Assembly: GCA_007570785.1 (NCBI GenBank)
Contig: ML661885.1
Span: forward strand, 32,847,942-32,911,941
Direction: 5' to 3'
DNA: 64,000 nt
Source of the DNA: Antilocapra americana
Taxonomy: Eukaryota; Chordata; Mammalia; Artiodactyla; Antilocapridae
In this document: positions 43,069 through 54,730 of the stretch, in pieces
Layout of the letters: every line of letters starts with the position of its first letter
Position numbering within the stretch: the stretch's first letter is position 1
The notes under the pieces: generated by a model
The model's database searches: none
What the model saw: the letters and a program-made list of their open reading frames with translations, nothing else
What the model was told of the DNA's origin: nothing
Position numbers and translations under genes: made by a program

Positions 43069-44939
43069 ATTACAAGATGACTAGAAACCAATCTACAGAT
43101 TATATTTCTAAAAGCAGTACAATTATAAACAGCTCTTTGAAAAGTTGCTTATTAAATTCTTATTAAAAATCAATTGATAAATTCACTGAAAAGGTGCCCT
43201 GGTTCATTTTTGATCATGTAAGTAATATTCAAATATGGATAGTTTATATTTTAAATGATATTTCAATAACCAAAGTTTAGGGACAGACATACTTGAAATA
43301 GAGCATGGTGCTTTAACCAAGCAATATTTTTGCTTTAGGTCAGGGAAACAAGAGCTGCAGAACCAGGAAATGTAGAGGGAGCATGGAAAATATTTAATCA
43401 ACAGTTATCCCTCTAAAGGAAAATCACTAGTATCTATAAAATGAAGCAGATGACAGTGTTGTTCTGCTTCTCAGTATGAAGGGAGGAGGTACTAGCCATG
43501 TAGTTTCTTTCAATTTAAAGAGAAAAAAGTACATATGCAAAAATATGGGGGAGGGGAAAGATGTGGAGGGGCAGACTCTACATTGCACAATCCAGAGATT
43601 AATAAGAGCTAGGAGTGCTACCTTTATAAATTATGTATACAAAGAGGAAATGAATGAAACCATTAAAAAAATTCAGATCTAAAGGATCTGAATTTTACAA
43701 GTCAATAACTTGATACTTTCTTTATCATAACCAGATTATTATGGAAATAGCTAGTCAGTTCCTGTCTGCTTTAAGCATAGCCATCTGATAAGTTACCCAT
43801 CATAGCAATAATCTATCTGTGTTTAAATACAGCAGTGGAGTATTTCCACAATCTTTGAAGTCTTTATTTCTAATTAGCTAAAATTAGATCTATAGCATCT
43901 TCATGTTTACCTATATTTCCTTTCCTCTTGAGGCTCTGATCTTGGTTTCAGCACCTGTCACCCAAGAGAATGACTGAGTTGAGGCCAAATTGATACTGAT
44001 CACACTTAACCTCAGAGAGGAGAGATGAGGGACAAAACTCAGGAGAAAGTTAGATAGTGGTCTTTTCTCAGACCATCCTCATTTAACCTTGATAAGGTCA
44101 TGCTGGTGGAAGAGTTGCTTTTTTAAAGTTGAAACATAAAGACATGAGGTCTAACATAAAGATCTGAGTAGATGTGGAAATGCTACTTCTTGATTTTATG
44201 CTCTAGGTGAGGATAAAAAGAAGCATGCAAGTGAAATAAATATACTTAACTCAAGTACGGTAGAGAGACAGCCAGGGGGAATGATGTTTCAACATTCATG
44301 GCACAGGTTCCAGCTCAAGAGTCAACTTGTGTTTCCTCCAAGTGAACAACATAAGGGTAAAAATGTGGCCACAGTATATTGACAAATTAGAGTTTTCCTG
44401 TCTTGGTACCGACAACTGCAATGGGAGAGCTCTAGCCCCTGATGAGGTCTCCCCAACTAGTTCAGGAAGACCCCAAGCAGTGCTTTTACTTGTTCTCTTG
44501 TCCATCCTGTGGTTCCCTATTTCCTCTTCTCCTTATTCAGCAGCCTCTAATGTCCCTTCTAAGAGTGAAATCCTTTGCTTTGTTTCTTGATTGTGGTAAT
44601 CAGTAGTTATTTTTGCCACCAACCTCCATTTATCCATCTTCTAGCAATAGCAGCCAAAGTTTTGCTTTGTGGGAATTCCTCCTTTTCCTCCTCCTTTCTC
44701 AGTCCTGTTGCTTAAGTGGGGTTGCCCCCGCCCTGATATGCATTAACTAATTGTATGTATAGCCTCTCATCCTGGTTACAATGACCTATTCAGGAACAGA
44801 CATATAATCCTTCCAAGGTGAATGAGGCATGAGATGTTTGCTCTGTCTTCTATGGCAGTAATCAGAAACGCCTGGCTCAACCCCTAGATGGTACAGGATG
44901 TGTAAAATCTGACTGTCCCTCGCCATTTCCTTTTTCTGT
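43069..44939. other. No gene or recognised repeat
   Basis: About 1.9 kb of unique-looking DNA. No open frame shows a domain. Confidence 0.5.
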
Positions 44940-45022
44940 AACAGGCCTGTTGAAGCCCTGCTCTGCCACCCACTAGCTATATGGTCTTGGACAAGTTCTT
45001 AAACCTCTGTGTGTTTCCTCAT
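44940..45022 (-). mobile_element. MIR SINE fragment interrupted by BovB
   Basis: 'ctgctctgccacccactag', 'ctatatggtcttggacaag', 'ttcttaaacctctgtgtg', 'tttcctcatt' is reversed MIR, well preserved. It stops abruptly at the BovB 3' end, so the BovB inserted here or next to it; the missing half was not found beyond 47.35 kb. Confidence 0.8.
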
Positions 45023-45758
45023 TGTTGTTCAATCACTAAGTCAAGTTTGACTCTCTGCAACCCTGTGCAAAGATAGCAGCATGCCAGACTCCTCTGTCCT
45101 TCACTATCTCCTGGAGTTTGTTCAAATTCATGTCTATTGAGTCAGTGACGCTATCTAACCATCTCATCCTCTGTCGTCCCCTTCTCCTCCTGCCTTCCTT
45201 GAATCTTTCCCAGCATCAGGGTCTTTTCCAATGAGTCAGCTCTTTGCATCAGGTAGCCAAAATATTGGACTTTCAGCTTCAACATCAGTCCTCCCAATGG
45301 ATATTCAGGATCGATTTCCTTTAGGATTTACTCGTTGGATATCCTTGCAGTCCAAGGGACTCTTTTTAAAAGAGTCTTCTCCAACACCACAATTCAAAAG
45401 CATCAGTTGTTCAGTGCTCAGCTTTCTTTATACTCCAATTCTCACATCCATGCATAACTACTGGAAAAATCATAGCTTTGACTGGATGGACATTTGTTGG
45501 CAAAAAATGTCTCTGCTTTTTATTTTTTTTTTTATTTTGCTTTTTTTTTTTTATTATTGTTTTTGCCATACATTGTCATGATATCACCATGGGTTTACAT
45601 ATGCTTCCCCTCCGGGTCCCCCCTCCCTCCTCCCTCCCCCCCCGGGAAATCTCGCTGCACCAATCCCGAGCATCAATCCTGGGCTGGCGATTGATTAGAC
45701 ACATGACAATTAACATGCTTCAATGCCCTTCTCCCATCTCATCCCACCCTTACCCTCA

Positions 45759-45827
45759 TCCACAAAGTCCACAAGTCTATTCTATACATCTGCGTTCCTT
45801 TTGTTGTCTCCCATGTTGGGTTCTCAT
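45759..45827 (+). repeat. 69-bp overlap, left copy
   Basis: Identical to 46454-46522 on the other side of the N run. Continuing from the end of the left copy straight into 46523 gives uninterrupted, normal L1 sequence. Confidence 0.95.
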
Positions 45828-46006
45828 GGAAAGCAACCTAGATGCCCATCAACTGACGAATGGATAAGAAAGCTGTGGTATATATACACAATGGAATATT
45901 ACTCAGCATTAAAAAAAAATTCATTTGAAGCAATTCTACTCAGATGGACGAAACTGGAGCCCATTATCCAGAGTGAAGTAAGCCAGAAGCAAAAACAACA
46001 ATACAG
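45828..46006 (+). other. Inverted copy of L1 sequence present right of the gap
   Basis: Reverse complement of about 46562-46742, sharing the same private variants (for example the gaagcaattctact reading where other L1-BT copies have gaatcagttctact). One base is inserted near its start (ggaaagc instead of ggaagc). The join to the preceding L1 is at a short shared 'cat'. Confidence 0.9.
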
Positions 46007-46053
46007 TTTATTCCCTATTTTTATCATGTAGATAACAAAACAAAGAAGATTCT
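46007..46053 (-). repeat. 47-bp inverted copy of 59569-59615
   Basis: The last 47 bases before the N run are the exact reverse complement of 59569-59615, a sequence in otherwise unique DNA 13.5 kb downstream. It is not part of any L1. Confidence 0.95.
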
Positions 46054-46453
46054 NNNNNNNNNNNNNNNNNNNNNNNNNNNNNNNNNNNNNNNNNNNNNNN
46101 NNNNNNNNNNNNNNNNNNNNNNNNNNNNNNNNNNNNNNNNNNNNNNNNNNNNNNNNNNNNNNNNNNNNNNNNNNNNNNNNNNNNNNNNNNNNNNNNNNNN
46201 NNNNNNNNNNNNNNNNNNNNNNNNNNNNNNNNNNNNNNNNNNNNNNNNNNNNNNNNNNNNNNNNNNNNNNNNNNNNNNNNNNNNNNNNNNNNNNNNNNNN
46301 NNNNNNNNNNNNNNNNNNNNNNNNNNNNNNNNNNNNNNNNNNNNNNNNNNNNNNNNNNNNNNNNNNNNNNNNNNNNNNNNNNNNNNNNNNNNNNNNNNNN
46401 NNNNNNNNNNNNNNNNNNNNNNNNNNNNNNNNNNNNNNNNNNNNNNNNNNNNN
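46054..46453. other. Assembly gap (400 N)
   Basis: Exactly 400 unknown bases, a round number typical of a placeholder. Frames that cross it are meaningless. Confidence 0.99.
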
Positions 46454-46522
46454 TCCACAAAGTCCACAAGTCTATTCTATACATCTGCGTTCCTTTTGTT
46501 GTCTCCCATGTTGGGTTCTCAT
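46454..46522 (+). repeat. 69-bp overlap, right copy
   Basis: Identical to 45759-45827; the start of the right-hand contig. Confidence 0.95.
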
Positions 46523-47349
46523 TACTGTCTTTCTAAATTCCATATATATGTGTTAATATACTGTATTGTTGTTTTTGCTTCTGGCTTACTTCACTCTGGA
46601 TAATGGGCTCCAGTTTCGTCCATCTGAGTAGAATTGCTTCAAATGAATTTTTTTTAATGCTGAGTAATATTCCATTGTGTATATATACCACAGCTTTCTT
46701 ATCCATTCGTCAGTTGATGGGCATCTAGGTTGCTTCCATGTCCTGGCTATTGTAAACAAAAAATGTCTCTGCTTTTTAATATGCTGTCTAGGTTGTCATA
46801 GCTTTCTTTCAAAGGAGCAAGTGTTCTTTAATTTCATGGCTACAGTCACTGTCAGCGGTGATTTTGAAACCCAAGAAAATAAAATCTGTCACTGTTTCTA
46901 CTTTTTCCTCTTCTATTTGCCATGAAGTGATGAGACTGGATGCCATGATCTTTGTTTTTTGAATGTTGAGTTTTAAGCCAGCTTTTTCACCATCCTCTTT
47001 CACTTTCATCAAGAGGCTCTTTAGTTCCTATTCACTTTCTGCCATTAGAGTAGTATCATCTGCATATCTGAAGTGGTTAATATTTCTCCCAGCAATCTTT
47101 ATTCCAGTCTGTGATTTATCCAGCCTGGCATTTCACATGATGTAGTTTGCATAGAAGTTAAACAAACAGGGTGATGATATACAGCCTTGAGGTGCTTCTT
47201 TCCTGATTTTGAACCAGTCAGTTGTCCCATGTAAGGTTGTAACTGTTGCTTCTTGAGCTACATACAGGTTTCTCAGAAGACAAGTAAGGTGGTCTGATAT
47301 TCACGTCTGTTTAAGAATTTTCCACAGTTTGCTGTAATCCACACAGTCA

Positions 47350-50300
47350 CATTAATATTGAGATGTATTCTACTGTGGTTTGAAAGCTAGAAGCACCATT
47401 TTTTTCCTTGTTAGAACAGAAGTGACTATAATTTAAAACAGACTTTTCAGAACTTCTCTGCACAAAATCTTTAATTTGCTTTTATTATTGTTATTGTCAT
47501 AAGGATAATAACAATGGATAGTAACTCAAATTATTTTATGTGATACTAACTCAAATTTACTGTATGGAAATAAGGAAACAAGACTTTTTTCATACAGATT
47601 ATCTTCCAAGAAGCTAAAGTGCTAGATATCAGGAGGGCAGAAATCAGAATAGAATTCATGGAAGTCAGAATCAAAAGGCCATTCAGAATCTAAGGCAGCT
47701 CTAGTATCAAGAGGTCATGGATATTCAGTCCAGATCTATGCTTTTTAACTGACTCAGTTACTCTCTGTATATGTCTTAGTTTCTGTGTCCTTCTCTCCCT
47801 GAGGCCCTCTGGTTTATTTTTTTTATACTTGGCAGTGCAGAGTCCTAAGAGTAAAAATCTAATGGGCTCACCTAATAACCCTTCATCTTTTTTTGGAACA
47901 GATTTTTGGGACAATATCACATAGGTTGTTGCCCATGCCATGGATTTGCTAATCTTGGCTCAGCTGCCCATCAAGTCTCATTACCTAGGTGCAGTGGATC
48001 ACATGGCACAGTGTCACATGTTATACAACCTGGCCATCTGAAACTAACTTCTCACAATCTGTTGTTGTGCCTGCATCTTTGACCTTGGAGAAGAAAATAA
48101 ATAAGAAGAGAAATTTTTCCTCTGGAATGAGCACATATATCTAGCTGAAAATATTGAACCACTGAGTCCACCATCATCATCAGATATTAAGAAAGGAAAA
48201 TAAATCATTTTACTGTAATATTCTAGCTTGACAAAAAATGCTTAACAACCTTATGTTAACTTAATATTTTTGCATCCCTGAGAGACTGGTGTTTGCCTAT
48301 TCAAAAAAGTAGAATTGTCAGATAGCTAGAATTTATACTCAGCATTCTAGGACATGAAATCTGTTTTTCATCTAGACCAACTAGCTTCCAGCTGCTGTGA
48401 TACTGGCTGCTTTGAAAAATACACAGATCTCTTTTTACTGCACAAAAAAAATCAATCCATATTGGGAAATTAGACCTCTCCTTGCAACTACCAATTTTAG
48501 AAATAGCCATTTGTTTCTGTGGGAGTGCAGGATGAACCTGGCTGTTTCAAACAGATGACCTAAGAAGCCCATTACAGATGAATCAAGATTGGATTAGAAA
48601 ATAAATGTGAACAAAATCATCAGACTTAATGCTGTGAAATGGCCTAAGTTCATTTTCACAAGAAGTGCCAACTGCACTGAATTATTGATAATGCTGCATA
48701 ATGTGGTAAATGTAATACAGTGTTTGGATAGGATTCTGTTTAGTTGGTTGTTGATTTTAAGCCACTGGGTCTTTAAAATGTTAAAGCCCTTAAATCTGAG
48801 ATGGAATATGACCACAACCTGTCTTATGAAGTCTGTATTATTCTTGTCCTTCTGTTGTCTAATTTCCCATCCCTCAATACTGAGAACAGAAGTAGCCATA
48901 GTGTAAAGTCAGACAGGGGTCCATTAGCGAGATTTTATGTAGTAGATTAGATGGACAAGAGAAAGTCTTCCTCTACATCCACCCCTATGTCCAAAAGCTA
49001 TGGTTCAATTTGACTATAGCCTTAAAACGGAGCAGTGAACAGGATAAGAATGACCCAGCAAGGCTAACACTCAAACTACACTCCTGAAACCAACTATCAT
49101 CAATTCCTTCTGACCTAATTCATGACTACAATGCTTTTAAATATTTTAGGAGTCATTGCCAAACAAGTGCACTGATACCCAAGTTTTTGTAGTCACTAGG
49201 TCTCCTACATGGTGATTTAGCTATTAAACAAATAATATCTATCAAGCTAATGTTAGGTAAACACTCATGTTGCCATCTGATTAATAATACAGGGAATCTG
49301 GTTCTGAACATGTGGCTCTTTGAGAGAACATATAACCAGACTCCCTCTTAATTGGAAAGTAAAATCTGTGCCTAAAGATTTGATTGTTTTTTATTATTTT
49401 AATATTTGTTAAATGCTGAGTTGCTTCTCTCTCCACAGTCTTCTACTCAATACCATAGCAATGAAAACAAACTTTTTTTTTTTTTTTGCAAATGCAGGTG
49501 AAAAGTTAACTTATTCCTTATGCCTAGTCTTAACTGGATGATATACTTTTAGCATCATCCCTGGTATTTTGTATCTTCACAAACATTTTATATTATTATT
49601 TTTGTGCTGCAAGCATATTGTTTTGAATCAAGTACCCTTTACAGCACCTTCTTCATCTGGCTACACATCTCTGCATCAGCACCTGAGTCAGATGCTCAAA
49701 AATAGTACTGCTATCTATTCAATCAACAAGTATTAAGCCTTTGCTGTTCCCTAGACCCTGCAAATTCTCTGCCTCTTTACATACTGACTCCAATCTGCAC
49801 ACTTAAGTAACCACATTTTCTCAGGATGTCAAGTTTAAGCAACTGGGCTCTAAGCATCTCCATTCACCATTCTCTGACTTGATCTCATTACTCTTTCTGT
49901 AGTCCAGCCTTTCTACATATTTAGTATCTGAGTTCCTAGGCTATTAATGCACTCAGAAATCTTTGGGACTGAAACCTTTCTTGCATCATTTAGTCTTCTG
50001 CTGTTCTCTTGATCCACGATATCTCAACCTTGTACCCCAGGGCTGGGGCTTTGCTTCCTGCTACTCTTCTCCCAGATACCCACTCCACTATCCAGGATTC
50101 CATATTTCCAGAAGTTCACTTTCTCTCATACCCCTTATCACTATGATATTCCCCTAGTTGAAACAATTGCCTCGTTACATTCCTCCCACCCCATTTCTTC
50201 CATTCCAGGCTGCTAGTCTAGCTACCTTTAAATAATCTTTCACACACTGACTTCCATATTCCAATTGCCAAATTGGATTTATTTCCCTGCCTGTAAATGG

Positions 50301-50674
50301 GACATGTGAGAAACAGTGGGAGAAACCAGTTCCAAGTCCTGGACCCTCTCAACTTGGCTTGTCCCATTGTAATTCACTATCCAGTTAGTTGTTCCTAACA
50401 TAAGGGAAAAAAAGCAAGGATGTCATGGTATTTGATCTTTAATGGAAGAGAGAACCTTTATAGTCTAACAGAAAAAAAATGTTAAGTTAGATCCAACCAT
50501 CTACAATTTCTACTTGGCCTCCTGATAATCTCTAGACAGGTTAAGTATGTGGACTATGCTGGATGAGGCAGTTATACTATTCTTCCAAGTTACTGAATTT
50601 CTCTACAGTAAGAAGCAATATTGTGGAGTAGAAATGACAGAGAAATAAACAGGAAAATATATGAGCTTGATCAT
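47350..50674. other. No gene or recognised repeat
   Basis: 3.3 kb of unique-looking AT-rich DNA with a poly-T run at about 49471-49487. Overlapping open frames on both strands at 48594-48906 have no motif and are probably chance. The text at 49640-50330 may contain a very old L2, but I could not confirm it. Confidence 0.5.
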
Positions 50675-50810
50675 GATTTGCCACTTACTATTATACCCTC
50701 ACCTTGAGCAGTCTCTTAACATCGCCTAGCTGTCCTCCTAGGGAATGTGGGAACAATAACAGTTCATTAGCAGTGCCTGTAAACCATCAAATCTTTAAGA
50801 CTTGACTTTG
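50675..50810 (-). mobile_element. MIR SINE (ancient), antisense
   Basis: 'gatttgccacttactatta', 'caccttgagcagtctctta', 'acatcgcctagctgtcct' and 'gtgggaacaataacagttc' follow reversed MIR order. Confidence 0.7.
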
Positions 50811-51424
50811 GTAAACTACAAAAGTCAATAAATAAATGAAGAAGAATTTGTCCCAACTTGGCCTGGTTGAGGAGAATAACTCTGAAGGTTTCTCTCTACT
50901 TGCGCTATGCTCTAGGACATGTTTGTGTAAAAGCATGTCCATGAAATGGGCTAGTTTCCTGCATATATATTGTACCCATTCACCATAAAAAGTCAGATTC
51001 CAGTTTTTCTATGGATATCAAGTTTCACATATCTATTTTAAAGAAAACACAGAGCAACCTGCTCTACAGACGTGCTTGGCTCCTATGGCCCTGTCCCCCT
51101 GCCACCCCTACTGGGTCCACATATGGACCTGGTTTCAGATGATCTTGCTCAGAGGATAACATGGCCTGGATTAATCCAGGACATGTAGCTGGCAGTCTCC
51201 ACCATGACCCTCCTGCTTAACTCTTTTCTTGCTCTTACTTCCCATTAGGAAGTGACATGTTTTTAGCACAAAGGAAAAAAAATCCTGGTCTTGAAGCTTA
51301 TTAAACTGTAGGAAAAAAAAACAACAACTTTTTCTAAAACTGAAAAATAAACCATGAAGAATGAGGCTATGTGGTCCCATGTGGCAAGAGTTCACCTATG
51401 CTCTACCTGCGGTAAATAAAGTGA
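50811..51424. other. No recognised feature
   Basis: Unique-looking DNA, including a more GC-rich patch at 51070-51180. Confidence 0.45.
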
Positions 51425-51600
51425 GACTAGGTGCTGTGGGGACAAAGAGTAGGGCACCTGACCAGATCTGGGTGGCCTGGGAATACTTCCTAGGGGAGGG
51501 GATGCCCAATAGCTCTTCCTGAGATGCAGCTATATTTTCCAGAGCCCTCTAGGCATGAGTCCTGGTGCTGAAACTGAGAAAAGTCACTCTGACCACAAAG
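51425..51600 (-). mobile_element. Possible L2 fragment
   Basis: 'aggtgctgtggggacaaag', 'gaatacttcctaggggag', 'gatgcccaatagctcttcc' resembles reversed L2 ('aggcactgtgggg', 'gcttcctggaggaggtga'). Low confidence. Confidence 0.35.
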
Positions 51601-51984
51601 CACAGTAGGGGACTCCAACTCACTAATGGGGCACACAGGCTTCCTTGCTCTCATCACTGTTCACCTCTAGGGTACCTGCTGGGTGTCTATGGGGTCAATT
51701 TGACCATGTTCATACATCTTAAAGCAAAAACTCTAAGCATGTTGATAAATAGGGTAGTTTTAATAAACTTTCTGTGAAGAAACAAAGAGCATTACATAAC
51801 ACAGTACATTCAAAGGACAGGAAAACCTTAGAAACCTTTATAAGCACTCCTTTTCTGCCAAAGTTCTATTAACTGTAGAAGCTACTACATCTCATTCTCT
51901 CTATTGTATCATTTGATGTCTGTCTTTTTTATATGTGTCTCTATCTTTGTCTCTCTGTTCTCTTACTGTTTTTGTCTCTGTCTG
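51601..51984. other. No recognised feature
   Basis: Contains a pyrimidine-rich tgtctct/ctgtctc stretch at about 51920-51985. Confidence 0.45.
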
Positions 51985-52289
51985 GTTATATACTCTATTT
52001 TTATTGAGATATAATTGACCTAAAACATCATGTAAGTTTAAGGTATACAATGTGTTGATTTGGTACATTTACACATTGCTATATGATTACCGCTATAGCA
52101 TTAGGTAACACTTCTATCATGTTGCATAATTATCATTTTTTTGTGTGCTGAGAACATTAAGATCTAGACTCTCAGCAACTTCGAAGTTTATAATATGCTA
52201 TTGTGAACTATAATCATTATGCTCTATATTAGATCTACAGCACCTATTTATCTATTAGTTACAAATTTGTACCCTTAAAAAACACTTCC

Positions 52290-52494
52290 TTGCTATATGG
52301 CTCAGGAAACCCAAACAGGGCCTCTGTATCAACCTAAAGGAGTGGGTAGGGGAGGGGGAAGGGAGGGAGTTTCTGAAGAAAGGGGATATACAATATACCT
52401 ATGGCTGATTCATGTTGAGGTTTGACAGAACACAGCAAAATTCTGTAAAGCAATTATCCTTCAATAAAAAATAAATTAATTGAAAAAAAAACCC
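52290..52494 (+). mobile_element. L1 3'-terminal insertion in L1M
   Basis: A 205-bp L1 tail ('caggaaacccaaacagggc', 'gtatcaacctaaaggagtg', 'ggctgattcatgttgagg', 'gtaaagcaattatccttca', poly-A). It matches the 3' ends at 25.8 kb and 36.95-37.16 kb. TSD: aaacacttcc (52280-52289) and aaacacctcc (52495-52504), one mismatch. Confidence 0.9.
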
Positions 52495-52591
52495 AAACAC
52501 CTCCTCATTTCTTCCTTCCCTCAGCCCTGGTAATTACCATTCTACTTTCTGTTTTTATTATTTGGCTTTTTAGATTTCATATGAGTGAAAT

Positions 52592-54489
52592 GTATGAAAG
52601 TAAAGTGGTTATCTGAAGAGGCTTTACAAATAGCTGATGAAAGAAGAGCAGCCAAAGAAAGGGAGAAAAGGAAAGACATACCTAACTGAATGCAGAGTTC
52701 CAGAGAATAACAAGGAGAGATTAGAAGGCTTTCCTCAATGAAAAATGCAAAGAAGTAAAGAAAAACAATGGAATGAGAAAGACTAAAGATCGCTTCAAGA
52801 AAACTGGAGACATCACAGGAACATTTCATACAAGGATAGGTATGATAAAGGAGAGAAACGGTAAGGACCTAACAGAAAGAGAAGAGATTAAGAAGAGGTG
52901 GCATGAATAGACAAAAGAACTCTACAAAAAGGTCTTAATGACATGGATAACCACTATGTAGTCACTCATCTAGAGTCAGACATCCTGGAGTGTGAAGTTA
53001 AATGGGCCTTAGGAATCATCACAAGGAACAAAGCTAGTGGAGGTGATAGAATTCCAGCTGAGCTATTTAAAATCCTAAAAGAAGATGCTTTTAAAGTGTT
53101 AAAGTTTTGCACTCAATATGTCAGCAAATTTGAAAACCTCAGCAGTGGCCACAGGGCTGGAAAAGGACAGTTTTCACTCCAATCCCAAAGAAAGGCAAGG
53201 CCAAAGAACATTCAAACTACTGCACAATGGTGTTCATTTCATGTGCTATCAAGGTTATATTCAAAATCCTTCAAGCTAGGCTTCAGCACTATGTGAACCA
53301 AGCACTTCCAGATGTTCAAACTGTGTTTAGAAAAAGCAGAGGAACCAGAGATCAAATTGCCAATACTTGTTTCATAATGGAGAAAGCAAGGGAATTCCAG
53401 AAAAACATTTACTTCTGCTTCATTGACTATGCTATAACGTTTGTGTAGATCACAACAAACTGGAAAATTCTTAAACAGATATGAGTACCAGACCACCTTT
53501 TCTGTTTCCAGAGAAACCTATATGCAGGTCAAGAAGAAACAGCTAGAACTGGGCATAGAACAACTGACTGGGAAAAGAGTAAGACAAGGCTATATGTTGT
53601 CACTTTGCTTATTTAACATTTTTGCAGAATATATCATGCAAAATGTCAGACTGGATGGCTCACAAGCTGGAAGCAAGATTGTCAGGAGAAATATCAACAA
53701 CTTCAGATATGCAGATGACACCACTCTAATGGCAGAAAGTGAAAAGGAATTAAAGTCTTTTGGTGAAGGTGAAAGAGGAGAGTGAAAAAGCTGGCTTAAA
53801 ACTTAACATTCAAAAAACTAAGATTATGGCATCTGTTTACATCACTTCATGGCAAATAGAAGGGGAAAAGTGGAAGCTATGACAGATTTTGCTTTCCTGG
53901 GCTTTAAAAATCACTGGGAATAATGACTACAGCCATGAAATTAAAAGATGCCTGCTCTTTGGAGGGAAAACTATGACAAACCTAGACAGTGTATTAAAAT
54001 TTAGAGACATTACTTTGCCGACAAAGGTCCACATAGTCAAAACTATGTTTTTTCCAGTAGTCATGTATGGATGTGAGAGTTGGTCCATAAAGAAGGTGGA
54101 GCACTGAAGAACTGATGCTTTTGAATTGTGATGCTGAGGAAGACTCTTGGGAATGCCTTGGACAGCAAGGAAATCAAACCGGTCATTCCTAAAGGAAATC
54201 AACCCTAAATATTCATTGGAAAGACTGCTGCTGAAGCTGAAGCTCCAATACTTTGGCTACCTAATGTGAAATCCTGATTCATTGGAAAAGACCTTGATGC
54301 TAGAGAAGATTGAAGGCAAAAGGAGAAGGGGGTGGAAGAGGATGAGATGGTTAGATAGTATCACTGACTCAATTGATATGATTTGAACAAACTCCAGGAG
54401 ATAGCAGAGGACAGAGGATCCTGGTGTGCTGTAGACATGGAGTTGCAAAGCATTAGACACGATTTAGTGACTGAACAACAACAGAATAA
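52592..54489 (+). mobile_element. BovB LINE, 5'-truncated, in L1M
   Basis: Sense BovB of 1.9 kb from 'aagtggttatctgaagagg' to 'gtgactgaacaacaaca'. It is flanked by a 14-bp TSD with one mismatch (52578-52591 and 54490-54503, core catatgagtga). Frames at 52943-53296, 53441-53785 and 53889-54107 carry ORF2 text: NKASGGDRIPAELFKILKED, the catalytic motif in NNFRYADDTTLMAESEKELK, and YGCESWSIKKVEH. Frameshifts separate them. YADD lies at about 53706-53717. Confidence 0.93.
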
Positions 54490-54621
54490 CATATGAGTGA
54501 CATCGTATAGTATTTGTCTTTTTCTGTCTGACTTATGTCACTTAGCATAATGTCCTCAAGGTTGATCAATACTATCACAATTGGCAAGACTTCTTTATTT
54601 CTTATGGATGAATAGTATTCC

Positions 54622-54623
<2 letters not shown>

Positions 54624-54664
<41 letters not shown>
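54624..54664. repeat. (TG)20 microsatellite
   Basis: Uninterrupted tg dinucleotides inside L1M; a candidate polymorphic marker. Confidence 0.98.
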
Positions 54665-54667
<3 letters not shown>

Positions 54668-54730
54668 AGACATCATCTTATCTTATTTTATCATTCATCC
54701 ATTGACAGCTAGTCATATGCTATATGTCTC

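Larger units (their letters stand above)
45523..46756 (-). mobile_element. Young L1-BT insertion containing an assembly gap
   Basis: A short antisense L1 3' end inserted in BovB. Its TSD is exact over 21 bp (45502-45522 and 46758-46778), the longest in the window. Left of the gap the L1 3' end runs 45523-45827. Then come an inverted L1 piece (45828-46006), 47 bp of foreign sequence, 400 N, and the L1 again in the original orientation (46454-46756). Removing the gap and the 69-bp overlap gives a simple 539-bp L1 insertion. Confidence 0.9.
45023..47349 (-). mobile_element. BovB LINE, 5'-truncated, split by L1-BT
   Basis: Antisense BovB 3' end: 45023-45522, interrupted by an L1, then 46757-47349 up to 'gctgtaatccacacagtca'. 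Minus-strand text such as MMKVKEDGEKAGLKLNIQKTKI at 46809-47012 is ORF2. A small direct duplication, ctctttttaaaagagtct, near 45360-45376 is private to this copy. Not functional. Confidence 0.93.
51985..54730 (-). mobile_element. Old L1M 3' UTR, split twice
   Basis: Three pieces in L1 order: 51985-52289 ('tattgagatataattgacc', 'gtgttgatttggtacattt', 'agttacaaatttgtaccc'), 52495-52591 ('ccctggtaattaccattct', 'tagatttcatatgagtg') and 54490-54730 ('gtctttttctgtctgactt', 'cacttagcataatgtcctc', 'tcatccattgacagctag'). The breaks hold a younger L1 tail and a BovB, each with its own TSD. A GT microsatellite expanded where L1 reads 'ccattgtgtgtata'. Confidence 0.85.

Noticed and set aside
46008..46484. 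158-residue and 147-residue open frames on the minus strand
   Set aside because: They read through 400 unknown bases, so the frames are artefacts of the gap.
48594..48906. Overlapping sense and antisense frames of about 100 residues
   Set aside because: Mirror-image open frames in AT-rich DNA are common by chance; no motif in either.
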